Source of the DNA: Mesorhizobium sp. L-8-3
GTDB taxonomy: Bacteria > Pseudomonadota > Alphaproteobacteria > Rhizobiales > Rhizobiaceae
NCBI RefSeq assembly: GCF_016756615.1
Contig: NZ_AP023262.1
Span: 2,915,501-2,979,500, forward strand
Length of the DNA: 64,000 nt
Reading direction: 5' to 3'
Positions 1 through 8,543 of the stretch are shown piece by piece. A program made the position numbers and the translations under genes. Position 1 is the first letter of the stretch. Every line of letters starts with the position of its first letter. The notes beneath the pieces are model-generated. The model did not search any database. It saw nothing but the letters and a program-made list of their open reading frames with translations, and was not told the origin of the DNA.

Positions 1-1
1 C

Positions 2-1294
2 TACGGCATGATCGGCATGGGGATCGCCATCCTGACCACGCTGGCGCTGGCCACGCCGAACCTCGGCGGGCTGGCGCTGATCGTGGTCGGGCTGGCCATC
101 GGCGGCGGCGTCGGCGCCTATGTGGCGCGCTCCATCCAGATGACCAAGATGCCGCAGCTGGTGGCGGCCTTCCACAGCCTGGTCGGCCTTGCCGCGGTGA
201 TGGTGGCGGCGGCCGCGCTCTATGCGCCGGAAAGCTTCGGCATCGGTTCGCTCGGCGCCATCCACGGCCAGGCGCTGGTCGAGATGAGCCTCGGCGTGGC
301 GATCGGCGCGGTCACCTTCACCGGCTCGGTCATCGCCTTCCTGAAGCTCGACGGGCGCATGTCGGGCAAGCCGATCATGCTGCCGGGCCGGCATGCCGTC
401 AACGCCGCGCTCGGCATCGCGCTGGTGGTGCTGATCGTGCTCCTGGTGACCACGCAGAGCACGATCGCGTTCTGGCTGATCGTGGCGGCGTCGCTGGTGC
501 TCGGCGTGCTGATCATCATCCCGATCGGCGGCGCCGACATGCCGGTGGTGGTGTCGATGCTGAACTCCTATTCGGGCTGGGCGGCGGCCGGCATCGGCTT
601 CACGCTGGGCAACCTGGCGCTGATCATCACCGGGGCGCTGGTCGGCTCGTCGGGCGCGATCCTCAGCTACATCATGTGCAAGGGCATGAACCGCTCCTTC
701 ATCTCGGTGATCCTCGGCGGCTTCGGCGGCGAGGCGGCGGCGGTCGCCGACGACGGCATCGAGCGCACGGTGAAGCAGGGGTCGGCCGACGACGCGGCCT
801 ATCTGATGATGAACGCGCAGAAGGTGATCATCGTGCCGGGCTACGGCATGGCGGTGGCGCAGGCCCAGCACGCGCTGCGCGAGATGGCCGACAAGCTGAA
901 GGCGGCCGGCGTCGAGGTCAAATACGCCATCCATCCGGTGGCCGGCCGCATGCCGGGCCACATGAACGTGCTTTTGGCCGAGGCCAATGTGCCCTACGAC
1001 GAGGTGTTCGAGCTCGAAGACATCAATAGCGAGTTCGCGCAGGCCGACGTCGCCTATGTGATCGGCGCCAACGACGTGACCAACCCGGCGGCGCGCGACG
1101 ACAAGGCGAGCCCGATCTACGGCATGCCGATCCTCGACGTCGACAAGGCGCGCATCTGCCTGTTCGTCAAGCGCTCGCTGGGCTCGGGCTATGCCGGCAT
1201 CGACAACACGCTGTTCTACAAGGACGGCACCATGATGCTCTTGGGCGACGCCAAGAAGATGACCGAAGAGATCGTCAAGGCCTTCGACCACTGA
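2..1294 (+). CDS. pntB: NAD(P) transhydrogenase subunit beta, 5'-truncated by the window
   Basis: Proton-translocating transhydrogenase of the inner membrane, which moves hydride between NADH and NADP+ at the expense of the proton gradient. The frame is open from base 2, giving 430 visible residues. The family is about 460 residues long, so roughly the first 30 lie outside the window. The first half has many hydrophobic membrane segments (domain II). From about residue 275 the soluble NADP(H)-binding domain III begins, shown by GYGMAVAQAQ, HPVAGRMPGHMNVLLAEA and GANDVTNPAARDD. The pntA subunits presumably lie just upstream. A hairpin follows the stop codon. The identity is firm; only the start is missing. 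Confidence 0.97.
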   Translation, partial: YGMIGMGIAILTTLALATPNLGGLALIVVGLAIGGGVGAYVARSIQMTKMPQLVAAFHSLVGLAAVMVAAAALYAPESFGIGSLGAIHGQALVEMSLGVAIGAVTFTGSVIAFLKLDGRMSGKPIMLPGRHAVNAALGIALVVLIVLLVTTQSTIAFWLIVAASLVLGVLIIIPIGGADMPVVVSMLNSYSGWAAAGIGFTLGNLALIITGALVGSSGAILSYIMCKGMNRSFISVILGGFGGEAAAVADDGIERTVKQGSADDAAYLMMNAQKVIIVPGYGMAVAQAQHALREMADKLKAAGVEVKYAIHPVAGRMPGHMNVLLAEANVPYDEVFELEDINSEFAQADVAYVIGANDVTNPAARDDKASPIYGMPILDVDKARICLFVKRSLGSGYAGIDNTLFYKDGTMMLLGDAKKMTEEIVKAFDH

Positions 1295-1322
1295 GCCGAA
1301 CGGCTATCCAGCACACGAGAGC

Positions 1323-1351
1323 CCGGCAGAGATGTCGGACGCTTCTGCCGG
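1323..1351. terminator. Hairpin between the convergent pntB and MFS genes
   Basis: A perfect 8-bp stem (CCGGCAGA / TCTGCCGG) with a 13-base loop lies in the 62-bp gap between two convergent genes. There is no clear T-run, so termination in either direction is inferred from placement and stem strength. Confidence 0.5.
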
Positions 1352-1356
1352 AATGT

Positions 1357-2793
1357 TCACGCCGTCTCGGGCTGCAGCCGGGAGGCCGCACCGGAGATCC
1401 TGACCGCCGCGACGCAGCCGAGCAAGGCGAGCGGCACGAAGGCGAGGAACAGCCATGATGCAACGCCGGCGGCCGTTGCGGCAGTGAGGCCCTGCGAGAA
1501 GCCTGCCGCATTGGCGATGATGCCGGTCGTGGCCGCCCCTACGGCGTAACCGATGCGTTGCATCGTCGGTACGGCGGAGGACGCGATGGTGCGTTCCTCC
1601 GCTGCCGCCGATGCGACGATCGTCCTGGTGACGAAGGGCCATGCGATTCCGAACCCGCCGCCTTGCAGCATGGCGCAGATCAGGATGAGCGGGATGGATC
1701 CCAACGGAACCGTCCAGGCGAAGCCGGCGATGCCCGCCGCTATCATGATCGCGCCGGTGACGATGATCGTCCGTTCGTGCCGTGGGCGGGCATTGGCCAC
1801 CAGGATCGAAAGCACGGACCAGGAGATCGATTCCGCCGCGATGATGTAACCCGCTGTCAGCACGGAAATGCCGTGCAGGCTGGTGAGCAGCAGCGGACCG
1901 TAGAGCGGGAAGGAGCAGGTGGCGACGGAGAAGGCCGCGACCATGACCATGCCGTTGCCCACAGGAGTACGCCAGTCGAAGAGACGGCTCGGAAAGAGCC
2001 GCGAGCGAGGCTTGCGGGCGTCGAGCGCGAAGAACAAAGCGAGTCCGGCCAGGCCGAGTACGAGCAGCACACTCGACCGTACCGGCTCGATCCTGACCCC
2101 CGCCGTGGCGACCAGCAGCACGCCGACGGCGAGCACGAGGAGGGCCATGGCCGGAAAAGGGGCGGGTTCGCCGGTTCCGCTCGGGCGTGTTGCCTTCGGC
2201 CCGCGCAGCACGGCGTAGCTGGCCGCGGCCATGGCCAGGCCGCCCAGGGCCGACATGCCGAAGGCCCAGCGCCAGGACAGTGATTCGGCAAACAGCGCCC
2301 CGAGCAGAGGCCCGCTGAAGGCGGCGACGCCCCAGATCGCAGACATGATGGCGAAGAGCTGGGGCCAGATCGCGCGTGGAAAGAGCCGCTCGACCGAAAC
2401 GAAGGCCAGTGCGACGAGTGCGCCTCCGCCAAAGCCTTCAAGCAGGCGACCCGCGAGGAACCAGATCATGGAGGGTGCGAGGGCGCAGACCAGGGCGCCG
2501 GCGCCGAACAACAGGGCGGCCACGACCACGTTCGTGCGCAACGCCACATAAGTGACGAGGCGCCCAGTCGCGGCGCCTGCGACGATCGAGCCGAGCTCGT
2601 ATATGGCGAGCGACCAGCCGACCAGTTCGACCCCCGAGAGATCGCCGACCATCGCCGGCATCACGGTGGCGACCATGGTTTCGTTGGTGGCGTGAAGGAA
2701 GATGCCGAGGCTGACGAAGCAGAAGCGTGCGAGGTCGCCGCTCCGCCAGAGCCCCCACCAGTCGATACTGCGCGGCTGGTCGTGCTCGATCAC
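1357..2793 (-). CDS. MFS transporter, drug-efflux type
   Basis: A 478-residue, highly hydrophobic protein with the length and pattern of 12-14 helix major facilitator drug:proton antiporters. The stretch GVAAFSGPLLGALFAE followed by SLSWRWAF matches the antiporter motif C region and the conserved tryptophan-rich loop after it. FLAGRLLEGFGGGALVALAF is typical of helix 4. The start is GTG at 2793, chosen because GAGGAG sits 7 bases upstream. The substrate cannot be read from sequence. It runs convergently to pntB and is followed upstream by unrelated DUF992 genes, so it is probably transcribed alone. Confidence 0.85.
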   Translation of the reverse strand: MIEHDQPRSIDWWGLWRSGDLARFCFVSLGIFLHATNETMVATVMPAMVGDLSGVELVGWSLAIYELGSIVAGAATGRLVTYVALRTNVVVAALLFGAGALVCALAPSMIWFLAGRLLEGFGGGALVALAFVSVERLFPRAIWPQLFAIMSAIWGVAAFSGPLLGALFAESLSWRWAFGMSALGGLAMAAASYAVLRGPKATRPSGTGEPAPFPAMALLVLAVGVLLVATAGVRIEPVRSSVLLVLGLAGLALFFALDARKPRSRLFPSRLFDWRTPVGNGMVMVAAFSVATCSFPLYGPLLLTSLHGISVLTAGYIIAAESISWSVLSILVANARPRHERTIIVTGAIMIAAGIAGFAWTVPLGSIPLILICAMLQGGGFGIAWPFVTRTIVASAAAEERTIASSAVPTMQRIGYAVGAATTGIIANAAGFSQGLTAATAAGVASWLFLAFVPLALLGCVAAVRISGAASRLQPETA

Positions 2794-2865
2794 CGGCGGT
2801 CTCCTCGATTCGGCGACGATGATGGTCCCGCCGGTCAGGAGGCGGAAAGTACCAGACCGGGTGGC

Positions 2866-3345
2866 CTACTCGGCCATGCTGCGCAGCTGGAACTGGCTGA
2901 CCCCGATGGCGATGTTGATTCCGGTCTGCGCCTGGATGCTCAGAGGCTGCAGGATGAAACTTTGGCCGGAGCCACCAACCAGGAGATTGGCGCCGGCACC
3001 GATGGCGGCGGTCGCCTCCGCGCCGGCTCCGACATAATCGCCGGTCAGCATGCCAGGGGCATAGATGTTTTTCGTCGGCGCCAGCACCAGCCATTGCATG
3101 AAGGTCTGGCCGGTCACGCCGATATCGAGACCATATTTGGTGACGGCGCCGAAATAGGATTCGGGCTCGAAACCCTGATCCGCCGGCTTGAAGACGCAGC
3201 TCAGATTCTTGGTCGAGCCGGAGATGAAGCCGGTGCCGCCCTCGATCGCGCAGCCGAGAAGCCCGAGTTCCACGCCCTCCTGTGCGGCGTCCGCAACACC
3301 CCCCACCGCTGCAAGCAGCGTCGTCGCAAGCACCAGCTTCTTCAT
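2866..3345 (-). CDS. DUF992 secreted protein, copy 1
   Basis: A 159-residue protein with a Sec signal peptide (MKKLVLATTLLAAVGGVADA, cleavage near residue 20). The mature part matches the DUF992 family of alphaproteobacterial periplasmic proteins: VELGLLGCAIEGG, a central second cysteine (LSCVFKP), a YGLDIGVTG motif and a C-terminal LQPLSIQAQTGINIA. Two cysteines may form a disulfide. It is a tandem paralogue of the next gene and shares the same domain order and several near-identical blocks. GGGGAG lies just upstream of the ATG. The family has no firm biochemical function. Confidence 0.85.
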   Translation of the reverse strand: MKKLVLATTLLAAVGGVADAAQEGVELGLLGCAIEGGTGFISGSTKNLSCVFKPADQGFEPESYFGAVTKYGLDIGVTGQTFMQWLVLAPTKNIYAPGMLTGDYVGAGAEATAAIGAGANLLVGGSGQSFILQPLSIQAQTGINIAIGVSQFQLRSMAE

Positions 3346-3446
3346 TTTTCTCCCCGGGAAGGCGTCGAGCCTTCGCGGGAAGATATCGAGGCAAGCCGGC
3401 GAGTGTAAGGCCTATGTGCCGGGCGGACCTTTCGGAAAGAGGCTGA

Positions 3447-3926
3447 TCAGCCAGCCAGACGAAGCGTGAACTCGCTCACGCCGACCGCGACATTGAGGCC
3501 GGTCTGCGCCTGCACGCTCAGCGGTTGCAACGTCAGGGTCTTGTTCGATCCGCCGATAAGCACGTTGGCGCCTCCGCCGATCGCTGCACTCGCGTCGGCG
3601 CTCGCTCCGACATAGCTGCCGGCGAGAGCCCCGAAGGGTAGGGGATCGGAAGTGGGCGCGACGACCAGCCAGGTCATAACAGTCTTGCCGGTCACGCCGA
3701 CATCGATCCCGAGTTTGGTCACGGTGCCAACATATTGTTCGGCCGGCTTGTTCGCGTCGGTCGGCTTGAACAGGCAGCTCACGTCCTTCCTGGAGCCGAG
3801 GATCAACCCTACGCCGCCTGCGATATTGCAGTCGAGCATGCCGACCTCGGTTCGGCCCTGTGCGAGCACGGGCGTTGCGAGAACCGCCGTTGCGGCGACG
3901 GTCGAAAGGATGAGTCTCTTCACCAT
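3447..3926 (-). CDS. DUF992 secreted protein, copy 2
   Basis: A 159-residue protein with signal peptide MVKRLILSTVAATAVLATPVLAQ in short form (cleavage after VLA) and the same DUF992 features as its neighbour: VGMLDCNIAGGVG, VSCLFKPTD, LGIDVGVTGK and LQPLSVQAQTGLNVAVG. The ATG at 3926 is preferred over an in-frame TTG at 3932 because GGAG lies 7 bases before the ATG. It is transcribed before copy 1 with a 101-bp gap, so co-transcription is possible. The pair looks like an old local duplication. Function is unknown. Confidence 0.85.
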   Translation of the reverse strand: MVKRLILSTVAATAVLATPVLAQGRTEVGMLDCNIAGGVGLILGSRKDVSCLFKPTDANKPAEQYVGTVTKLGIDVGVTGKTVMTWLVVAPTSDPLPFGALAGSYVGASADASAAIGGGANVLIGGSNKTLTLQPLSVQAQTGLNVAVGVSEFTLRLAG

Positions 3927-4115
3927 GTGCAATCTCCATATCTACCTGTCGCCCACGGTAAACCGGCGAAGGCGTACGAAGTTCCGCCCGCTCACAACCC
4001 AGCCCGTGCTTTCCGGCAAGGCGACAGCAAACGCGCTGCAATGGCGACAACCAGCGCGGGACATCGAAAAACGCGATCAGATGGAGAGAGGACGCGCGGG
4101 CGCGCCCCAAGACGC

Positions 4116-4961
4116 TCAGCCGCCGCGGGTGCGCGCCAGACCTTCGCTCGCCGGCTTGTAGTTGGGATCGAGCTGGGCGGCCCGCGCATAGGACTTGGCG
4201 GCCTTCGCCTTGTCGCCGCGCCGTTCGTAGATCAGCGCCTGGTTGGCCCAGCTCTCGGCGATCCGGTCGTTCAGCTTGATCGCGGTGTTGAAGTCGGCGA
4301 AGGCGTTTTCCTCGTCGTTCTGGGCGAGGTATGACAGGCCGCGCCCGTTATAGGGCTCCGGCGCGTCGGGCGAGAGCGAGATGGCCGTCGAGAAATCCTC
4401 GATGGCGAAAGTGTGCTGGCCCTGGCTCTGATAGATCAGTCCGCGATTGTGATAGGCACGCGGATCGGTCGTGTCGAGCTGGATCGCCTTCTGGAAATCG
4501 TTGAAGGCGTCCTTGGTGCGCCCTGCCTTCCGGTAGAGATTGCCGCGGCCGATATAGGCCGAATCATAGCTCGAATTGATCTGGATGGAGCGATTGTAAT
4601 CGGTGAGCGCCGCCTGCTGGTCGCCGAGGAAGCGCTGGATCAGAGCCCGGTTGGCGTAGGCCTGATAGTAGCTCGGATTGAGCTCGATGGCCTTGTCGAA
4701 ATCGCGCAGGGCCTCATTGTAGCGCCCACCGCGCCCATAGGCCGAACCGCGCGTGTTGTAGGCTTCCGGGTCGCGCGGATTGCGCTCGATCACCGAGGTC
4801 AGCGAGGAGATGTTCTCGCTCGAACCCTGCGCCACATCGATGGTGGTCAGTTCTCCGGTCGGGCCGCTCTGGCACGCCGCCAACGGCAGCAGCGCGAGGA
4901 AGGCGAGCATCGGGGCATTGCCGCGCCATGAGGTTTTCCGGCCGCCGGTAATGCCGTTCAT
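4116..4961 (-). CDS. TPR-repeat lipoprotein
   Basis: A 281-residue protein with a lipoprotein signal ending in LLPLAAC (lipid-modified Cys30). About six tetratricopeptide repeats run from residue 60 to the C-terminus, with recurring patterns such as AYNTRGSAYGRGGRYNEALRDF and NPSYYQAYANRALI. TPR lipoproteins of this size (NlpI-like) usually act as scaffolds at the inner face of the outer membrane. The ATG at 4961 is chosen because AGAGGAAG precedes it and because the long in-frame extension upstream carries no signal. The ribosome binding region is duplicated (see repeat entry). Specific partners are unknown. Confidence 0.85.
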   Translation of the reverse strand: MNGITGGRKTSWRGNAPMLAFLALLPLAACQSGPTGELTTIDVAQGSSENISSLTSVIERNPRDPEAYNTRGSAYGRGGRYNEALRDFDKAIELNPSYYQAYANRALIQRFLGDQQAALTDYNRSIQINSSYDSAYIGRGNLYRKAGRTKDAFNDFQKAIQLDTTDPRAYHNRGLIYQSQGQHTFAIEDFSTAISLSPDAPEPYNGRGLSYLAQNDEENAFADFNTAIKLNDRIAESWANQALIYERRGDKAKAAKSYARAAQLDPNYKPASEGLARTRGG

Positions 4962-4962
4962 T

Positions 4963-4994
4963 CCGATCTTCCTCTCACCCGATCTTCCTCTCAC
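4963..4994. repeat. Tandem 16-bp duplication of a ribosome binding region
   Basis: The 16-base unit CCGATCTTCCTCTCAC occurs twice in perfect tandem, immediately upstream of the TPR lipoprotein start on the minus strand. Each copy reads GTGAGAGGAAG in the sense direction, so the Shine-Dalgarno is present twice. Only the copy next to the ATG is at a usable distance. Confidence 0.85.
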
Positions 4995-5118
4995 CTGGGA
5001 GCGTCTGCCCTTCAATCCCCGGGGCCCGTATGATGCGGGCGAAACAAAAAGGTGGCGGCGATTGCGCATCGCGCCACCTTCGGCAGTATCGACGGAAAAG
5101 GACGAAAACTTGGCGGCG

Positions 5119-5370
5119 TCAGCGCGCCGGCCTTGCCGTCGCGGCAGCGGCGGGCCGGCCACCGGGAACCAGACCCTCGCGCTGGGCGCGCTTGCGGGCC
5201 AGCTTGCGGGCTCGGCGGACGGCTTCGGCCTTCTCGCGGGCGCGCTTCTCGGAGGGCTTCTCGTAGTGGCCGCGCATCTTCATTTCGCGGAAAATGCCTT
5301 CGCGCTGCATCTTCTTCTTCAGCGCGCGGAGTGCCTGGTCAACATTGTTGTCGCGGACGAGTACCTGCAC
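5119..5370 (-). CDS. rpsU: 30S ribosomal protein S21
   Basis: An 83-residue basic protein matching bS21: [40 protein letters not shown] and a Lys/Arg/Ala-rich C-terminal tail. It is a small-subunit protein near the platform that helps initiation on natural mRNAs. It is slightly longer than E. coli S21 (about 70 residues) because of the [12 protein letters not shown] tail, as is common in alphaproteobacteria. The start is GTG at 5370, with AGGAT a few bases upstream. The 137-bp upstream gap should hold its promoter, but I could not pick out convincing -35/-10 boxes. Confidence 0.95.
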   Translation of the reverse strand: MQVLVRDNNVDQALRALKKKMQREGIFREMKMRGHYEKPSEKRAREKAEAVRRARKLARKRAQREGLVPGGRPAAAATARPAR

Positions 5371-5507
5371 GTTCGATCCTGTCTTTGCCGGTTAAATACA
5401 TTGGGCCGTCAGCCCATAGCTGAAGCCTCCGCGGTGGCTCCCATCGCGAATTGCGGCGGCTGATAGCAGAATCGGCCGCGTTTGTCGAGAGGGCGATCGA
5501 CGCTGCG

Positions 5508-7013
5508 TTACTCCGCGGCTTGCCGCTGCTCCATGGCATCGGGGCCATCGGGATCGCCGGGGGCGGTCTCGCAGCCGAGGTCCGGGAAGGCGGCGACCCG
5601 CTTCCCGTGGAAATCGACCCGCACGATCAGCAGGCCGCGTTCCTCGAAATAGGTGAGCAGACGCCGCGCCCGCCGGGCGGATTGCGTGCCGTAAGCGCGG
5701 GCGAGCGTGGCATCGGACGGGCAGGGTTCGCCGGCTACCGCCGCCTGCGCGACCATCAGGAACACGCCCTGCACGTCGTCGGGCAGGCTTTCCGAAAGGC
5801 TGAGCGCCTGCTGCCAGCTATCGCTCTGCGCCAACTCGCCGCCGATGCCGGCCCGCGCTACGGCATAACGCCGGCGGAAGGCCGACAGCGACAAGGGGCT
5901 GCCAGGCACGCGGCGGATGCGGCAGCGCACCAGGAAATCCTGATAGAGCACGGCATCGGAACGAAAAGATGCGTCGGGATCGTCTATGATCTCGCGCATC
6001 ACCTGCTCGATGCCGGCCTCGCGCTCGGCTTCGTCGATCTCGGCCGTCGGCTCTGCCGCGGCTTCCACAGCCGGCCGCGAGCGTGCGAGCTGGGCGAGGA
6101 TATCGACCGTCGGGGTGGGAGGCGGCGGAGGAGGCGTGCGGCGCACGATCGGCGTCGTCTCCTCGGGTCCCGGCGTGAAGATCAGGTCGCGCGCGTCGAC
6201 CGGAGCTTCGGGCAGGGGCGTGAGTTTCGGACTGGTCGACCGGGCCGAGGTTTCGACCGGGCCGATCGTGACCGGCAATGGCCGCCGGGAGAGGGCGGGG
6301 CCAAGCGCCACGAAATGGCCGCGCGCCAGGTCGCGGAACATCTCCGCCTGGCGGCGGTCCATGCCGAGCAGATCCGCGGCGCGCGCCATGTCGATGTCGA
6401 GGAAGGTGCGGCCCATCAGGAAGTTGGAGGCCTCGGCCGCGACGTTCTTGGCGAGCTTGGCCAGGCGTTGAGTGGCGATAACCCCCGCGAGGCCGCGCTT
6501 GCGGCCGCGGCACATCAGATTGGTCATGGCGCCGAGCGAGAGCTTGCGGGCGTCGTCGGTAACGTCGCCCGCGGCGGCCGGCGCGAAGAGCTGCGCCTCG
6601 TCGACGACCACCAGCACCGGATACCAGTAGTCGCGGTCGGCGTCGAACATGCCGCCCAAGAAGGCCGCCGCCGCGCGCATCTGCTGCTCGACGTCGAGGC
6701 CTTCGAGATTGACCACCACGGAGACGCGGTGCTGGCGGATGCGGCCGGCGATTCGGGTAAGCTCCGATTCGGCGCGCGCGGCATCGACGACGACATGGCC
6801 GAACTTGTCCGCCAGCGTCACGAAGTCGCCTTCCGGATCGATCACGCATTGCTGCACCCAGGGAGCGCTCTGCTCCAGCAGGCGGCGCAGCAGATGCGAC
6901 TTGCCCGAGCCGGAATTGCCCTGCACGAGCAAGCGGGTGGCAAGCAGTTCCTCAAGGTCGAGCCCGGCCGGCGTGCCGCCGGACGCGGTCCCCATGTCGA
7001 TGTCAACCTTCAT
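5508..7013 (-). CDS. HerA/DUF87-type ATP-binding protein
   Basis: A 501-residue P-loop ATPase of the HerA/VirB4-like DUF87 class. Walker A is GNSGSGKSH at about residues 32-40 and Walker B is VLVVVDEAQ at about 132-140. Further on, RGRKRGLAGVIATQRLAKL is the sensor-like block with a conserved TQR. An acidic and proline-rich linker (PPPPPPTPTV) leads to a second, unrecognised C-terminal part of about 180 residues. HerA proteins are DNA translocases or helicases that often pair with the nuclease NurA. No nuclease gene lies beside it. Its DNA role is therefore inferred from family only. Confidence 0.75.
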   Translation of the reverse strand: MKVDIDMGTASGGTPAGLDLEELLATRLLVQGNSGSGKSHLLRRLLEQSAPWVQQCVIDPEGDFVTLADKFGHVVVDAARAESELTRIAGRIRQHRVSVVVNLEGLDVEQQMRAAAAFLGGMFDADRDYWYPVLVVVDEAQLFAPAAAGDVTDDARKLSLGAMTNLMCRGRKRGLAGVIATQRLAKLAKNVAAEASNFLMGRTFLDIDMARAADLLGMDRRQAEMFRDLARGHFVALGPALSRRPLPVTIGPVETSARSTSPKLTPLPEAPVDARDLIFTPGPEETTPIVRRTPPPPPPTPTVDILAQLARSRPAVEAAAEPTAEIDEAEREAGIEQVMREIIDDPDASFRSDAVLYQDFLVRCRIRRVPGSPLSLSAFRRRYAVARAGIGGELAQSDSWQQALSLSESLPDDVQGVFLMVAQAAVAGEPCPSDATLARAYGTQSARRARRLLTYFEERGLLIVRVDFHGKRVAAFPDLGCETAPGDPDGPDAMEQRQAAE

Positions 7014-7147
7014 CGCGTCCCCAAAAACTCTCGTCCGCGGCCGACGCGTCCGCGATGCCTGTGCATAGCATCGCCCGGCGGCCCGAGGCAGCAGTCGCGA
7101 AGGTGATACTCACAAATGCCGACAAAGGCGACCCGCTATCGCCTGGC

Positions 7148-7534
7148 CTACTGACGCAACAGCCAGGCGATGCGGTCGGCCGACAGCCCGTAGTGCACCG
7201 CCACCAGCACCGCGAGCACCAGGGCCGCCATGCGATGGCCCGCGATCCAGTAGCCCGCCGCGCCGCCGCAGAGGACAAGCAGTTCAAGTAGAAGCCGGAC
7301 GCCGCCGGAAGTCGGAACGGGTGCAGCGCCGGATCGGCTCGGATCGCCGGGGACGGTGAAGATGCCCCATAGGGCCGCTGCCACGACAGGAAGGAGCAGC
7401 GCCAGCGGCCATCGCCAGGGCGACGAATCGCCGAGGCGCCAGCCCGCGAGGCCGAAGCCGGCGAGGGCCGCCAGCTCAAGCAGGAAACGAAGCGTCAGAT
7501 TCCACCAGGCATAGGCCAAGAAAATCTCCGGCAC
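7148..7534 (-). CDS. YrdB-like DUF2568 membrane protein
   Basis: A 128-residue protein with four hydrophobic segments. It carries the DUF2568/YrdB signature in the second loop, [14 protein letters not shown], followed by [18 protein letters not shown]. The start appears to be GTG at 7534 without a strong Shine-Dalgarno, so the exact start is uncertain. Function of the family is unknown. It lies upstream of the ATPase gene on the same strand with a 134-bp gap, so linkage is weak. Confidence 0.75.
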   Translation of the reverse strand: MPEIFLAYAWWNLTLRFLLELAALAGFGLAGWRLGDSSPWRWPLALLLPVVAAALWGIFTVPGDPSRSGAAPVPTSGGVRLLLELLVLCGGAAGYWIAGHRMAALVLAVLVAVHYGLSADRIAWLLRQ

Positions 7535-7592
7535 AGGCGAGAGCCACTGCCGGCAGTGTTGGCCGGAACGAGGTTCGGCGCAACGCTCCGCC

Positions 7593-8351
7593 TCAGGTCC
7601 GGTTGATCGACACGCCGCCGTCGGCGAGGAGGGCCGCCCCGGTGGTGAAGCTCGATGCGTCCGAGGCGAGATAGAGCGCCGATCGCGCGATCTCCTCCGG
7701 CCGGGCGATGCGCTTCAGCGCATGCAGCCCTTCCACGAAGGCGCGCTCTTCCGACGTCGTGGCGGTCAGCGCCGGCGTGTCGGCGCCGCCGGGCAGCAGG
7801 GCATTCACGCGTACGCCCTTCGGACCGTATTCGGCGGCGAGCACCTGGGTGAGGCCGATCAGTCCGGCCTTGCTGGCGGCATAGGCGGTCATCCCGGGCA
7901 TTCCCACCGTATGGCCGACGAAGGTGCAGGTGAAGACGACCGAACCGCCGCCGCGTTCGATCATCGCCGGGATCTGGTATTTCGCGCCGAGGAATGCCCC
8001 TGTGAGGTTGGTGTCGATCGCATCGCGCCAGCCCTGCAGCGTGAGCTCGGACACGGCAGCCATCTCGCCAACCGAGCCGGCATTGTTGAAGGCGACGTCG
8101 AGGCCGCCGAACCTTTCGGTCGCGAGATCGACCAGCGCCTCGGCATAGGCTTCGTCCCGCACGTCGCCGGCGAGTGCCGCGGCCGTGCCGCCCGCATCCT
8201 CGATCTCAGCGACCAGCGTTTCGAGCTCGGCCCGGCGGCGCGCCGCGACGACGACCCTGGCGCCCTGGTCGGCGAACAGCAGCGCCGTGGCGCGGCCGAT
8301 GCCGGAGCTCGCTCCGGTTACGATGGCAATCTTGTTTGTGAGTGCGAACAT
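7593..8351 (-). CDS. SDR family oxidoreductase (3-ketoacyl-ACP reductase-like)
   Basis: A 252-residue classical short-chain dehydrogenase/reductase. It has the NAD(P)-binding TGASSGIG at residues 12-19, NNAG near 90 and the catalytic YAASK motif near 155. Its C-terminus ends in the usual GAALLADGG. The ATG at 8351 follows AGGGAG with good spacing. The much longer in-frame extension to 9266 lies antisense to soxB and is not real. It diverges from the sarcosine oxidase operon across a 192-bp region holding a palindrome, so the two may share control. The substrate is not known. Confidence 0.88.
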   Translation of the reverse strand: MFALTNKIAIVTGASSGIGRATALLFADQGARVVVAARRRAELETLVAEIEDAGGTAAALAGDVRDEAYAEALVDLATERFGGLDVAFNNAGSVGEMAAVSELTLQGWRDAIDTNLTGAFLGAKYQIPAMIERGGGSVVFTCTFVGHTVGMPGMTAYAASKAGLIGLTQVLAAEYGPKGVRVNALLPGGADTPALTATTSEERAFVEGLHALKRIARPEEIARSALYLASDASSFTTGAALLADGGVSINRT

Positions 8352-8440
8352 CTTCTCTGCTCCCTGGCTACTGATGAGCCGTGGTCGCAGATGGGAGGCG
8401 GGGTTGCCACCCGAAACAGGCGACTGGCGTGCGGCGCAAA

Positions 8441-8454
8441 ACGGCAATTGCCGT
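8441..8454. promoter_or_regulatory. Perfect 14-bp palindrome between the SDR gene and soxB
   Basis: ACGGCAATTGCCGT is a perfect palindrome in the 192-bp divergent intergenic region, flanked on both sides by CGCAAA. Position and symmetry suggest an operator for a dimeric regulator controlling soxB, the SDR gene, or both. No regulator gene lies beside it, so the cognate protein is unknown. Confidence 0.5.
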
Positions 8455-8543
8455 CGCAAACAGCGCAAGGCTGGCACCGCCTTTTCGCTAGTGATACACG
8501 TCGCTTCCAGGCAACTTCCGGCAATACTTCGAGGCCAGGCCCA

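Noticed and set aside
5451..7106. A 551-codon plus-strand open frame opposite the HerA-type ATPase
   Set aside because: The ATPase has Walker motifs on the minus strand. The opposite frame is biased in composition and lacks any known domain.
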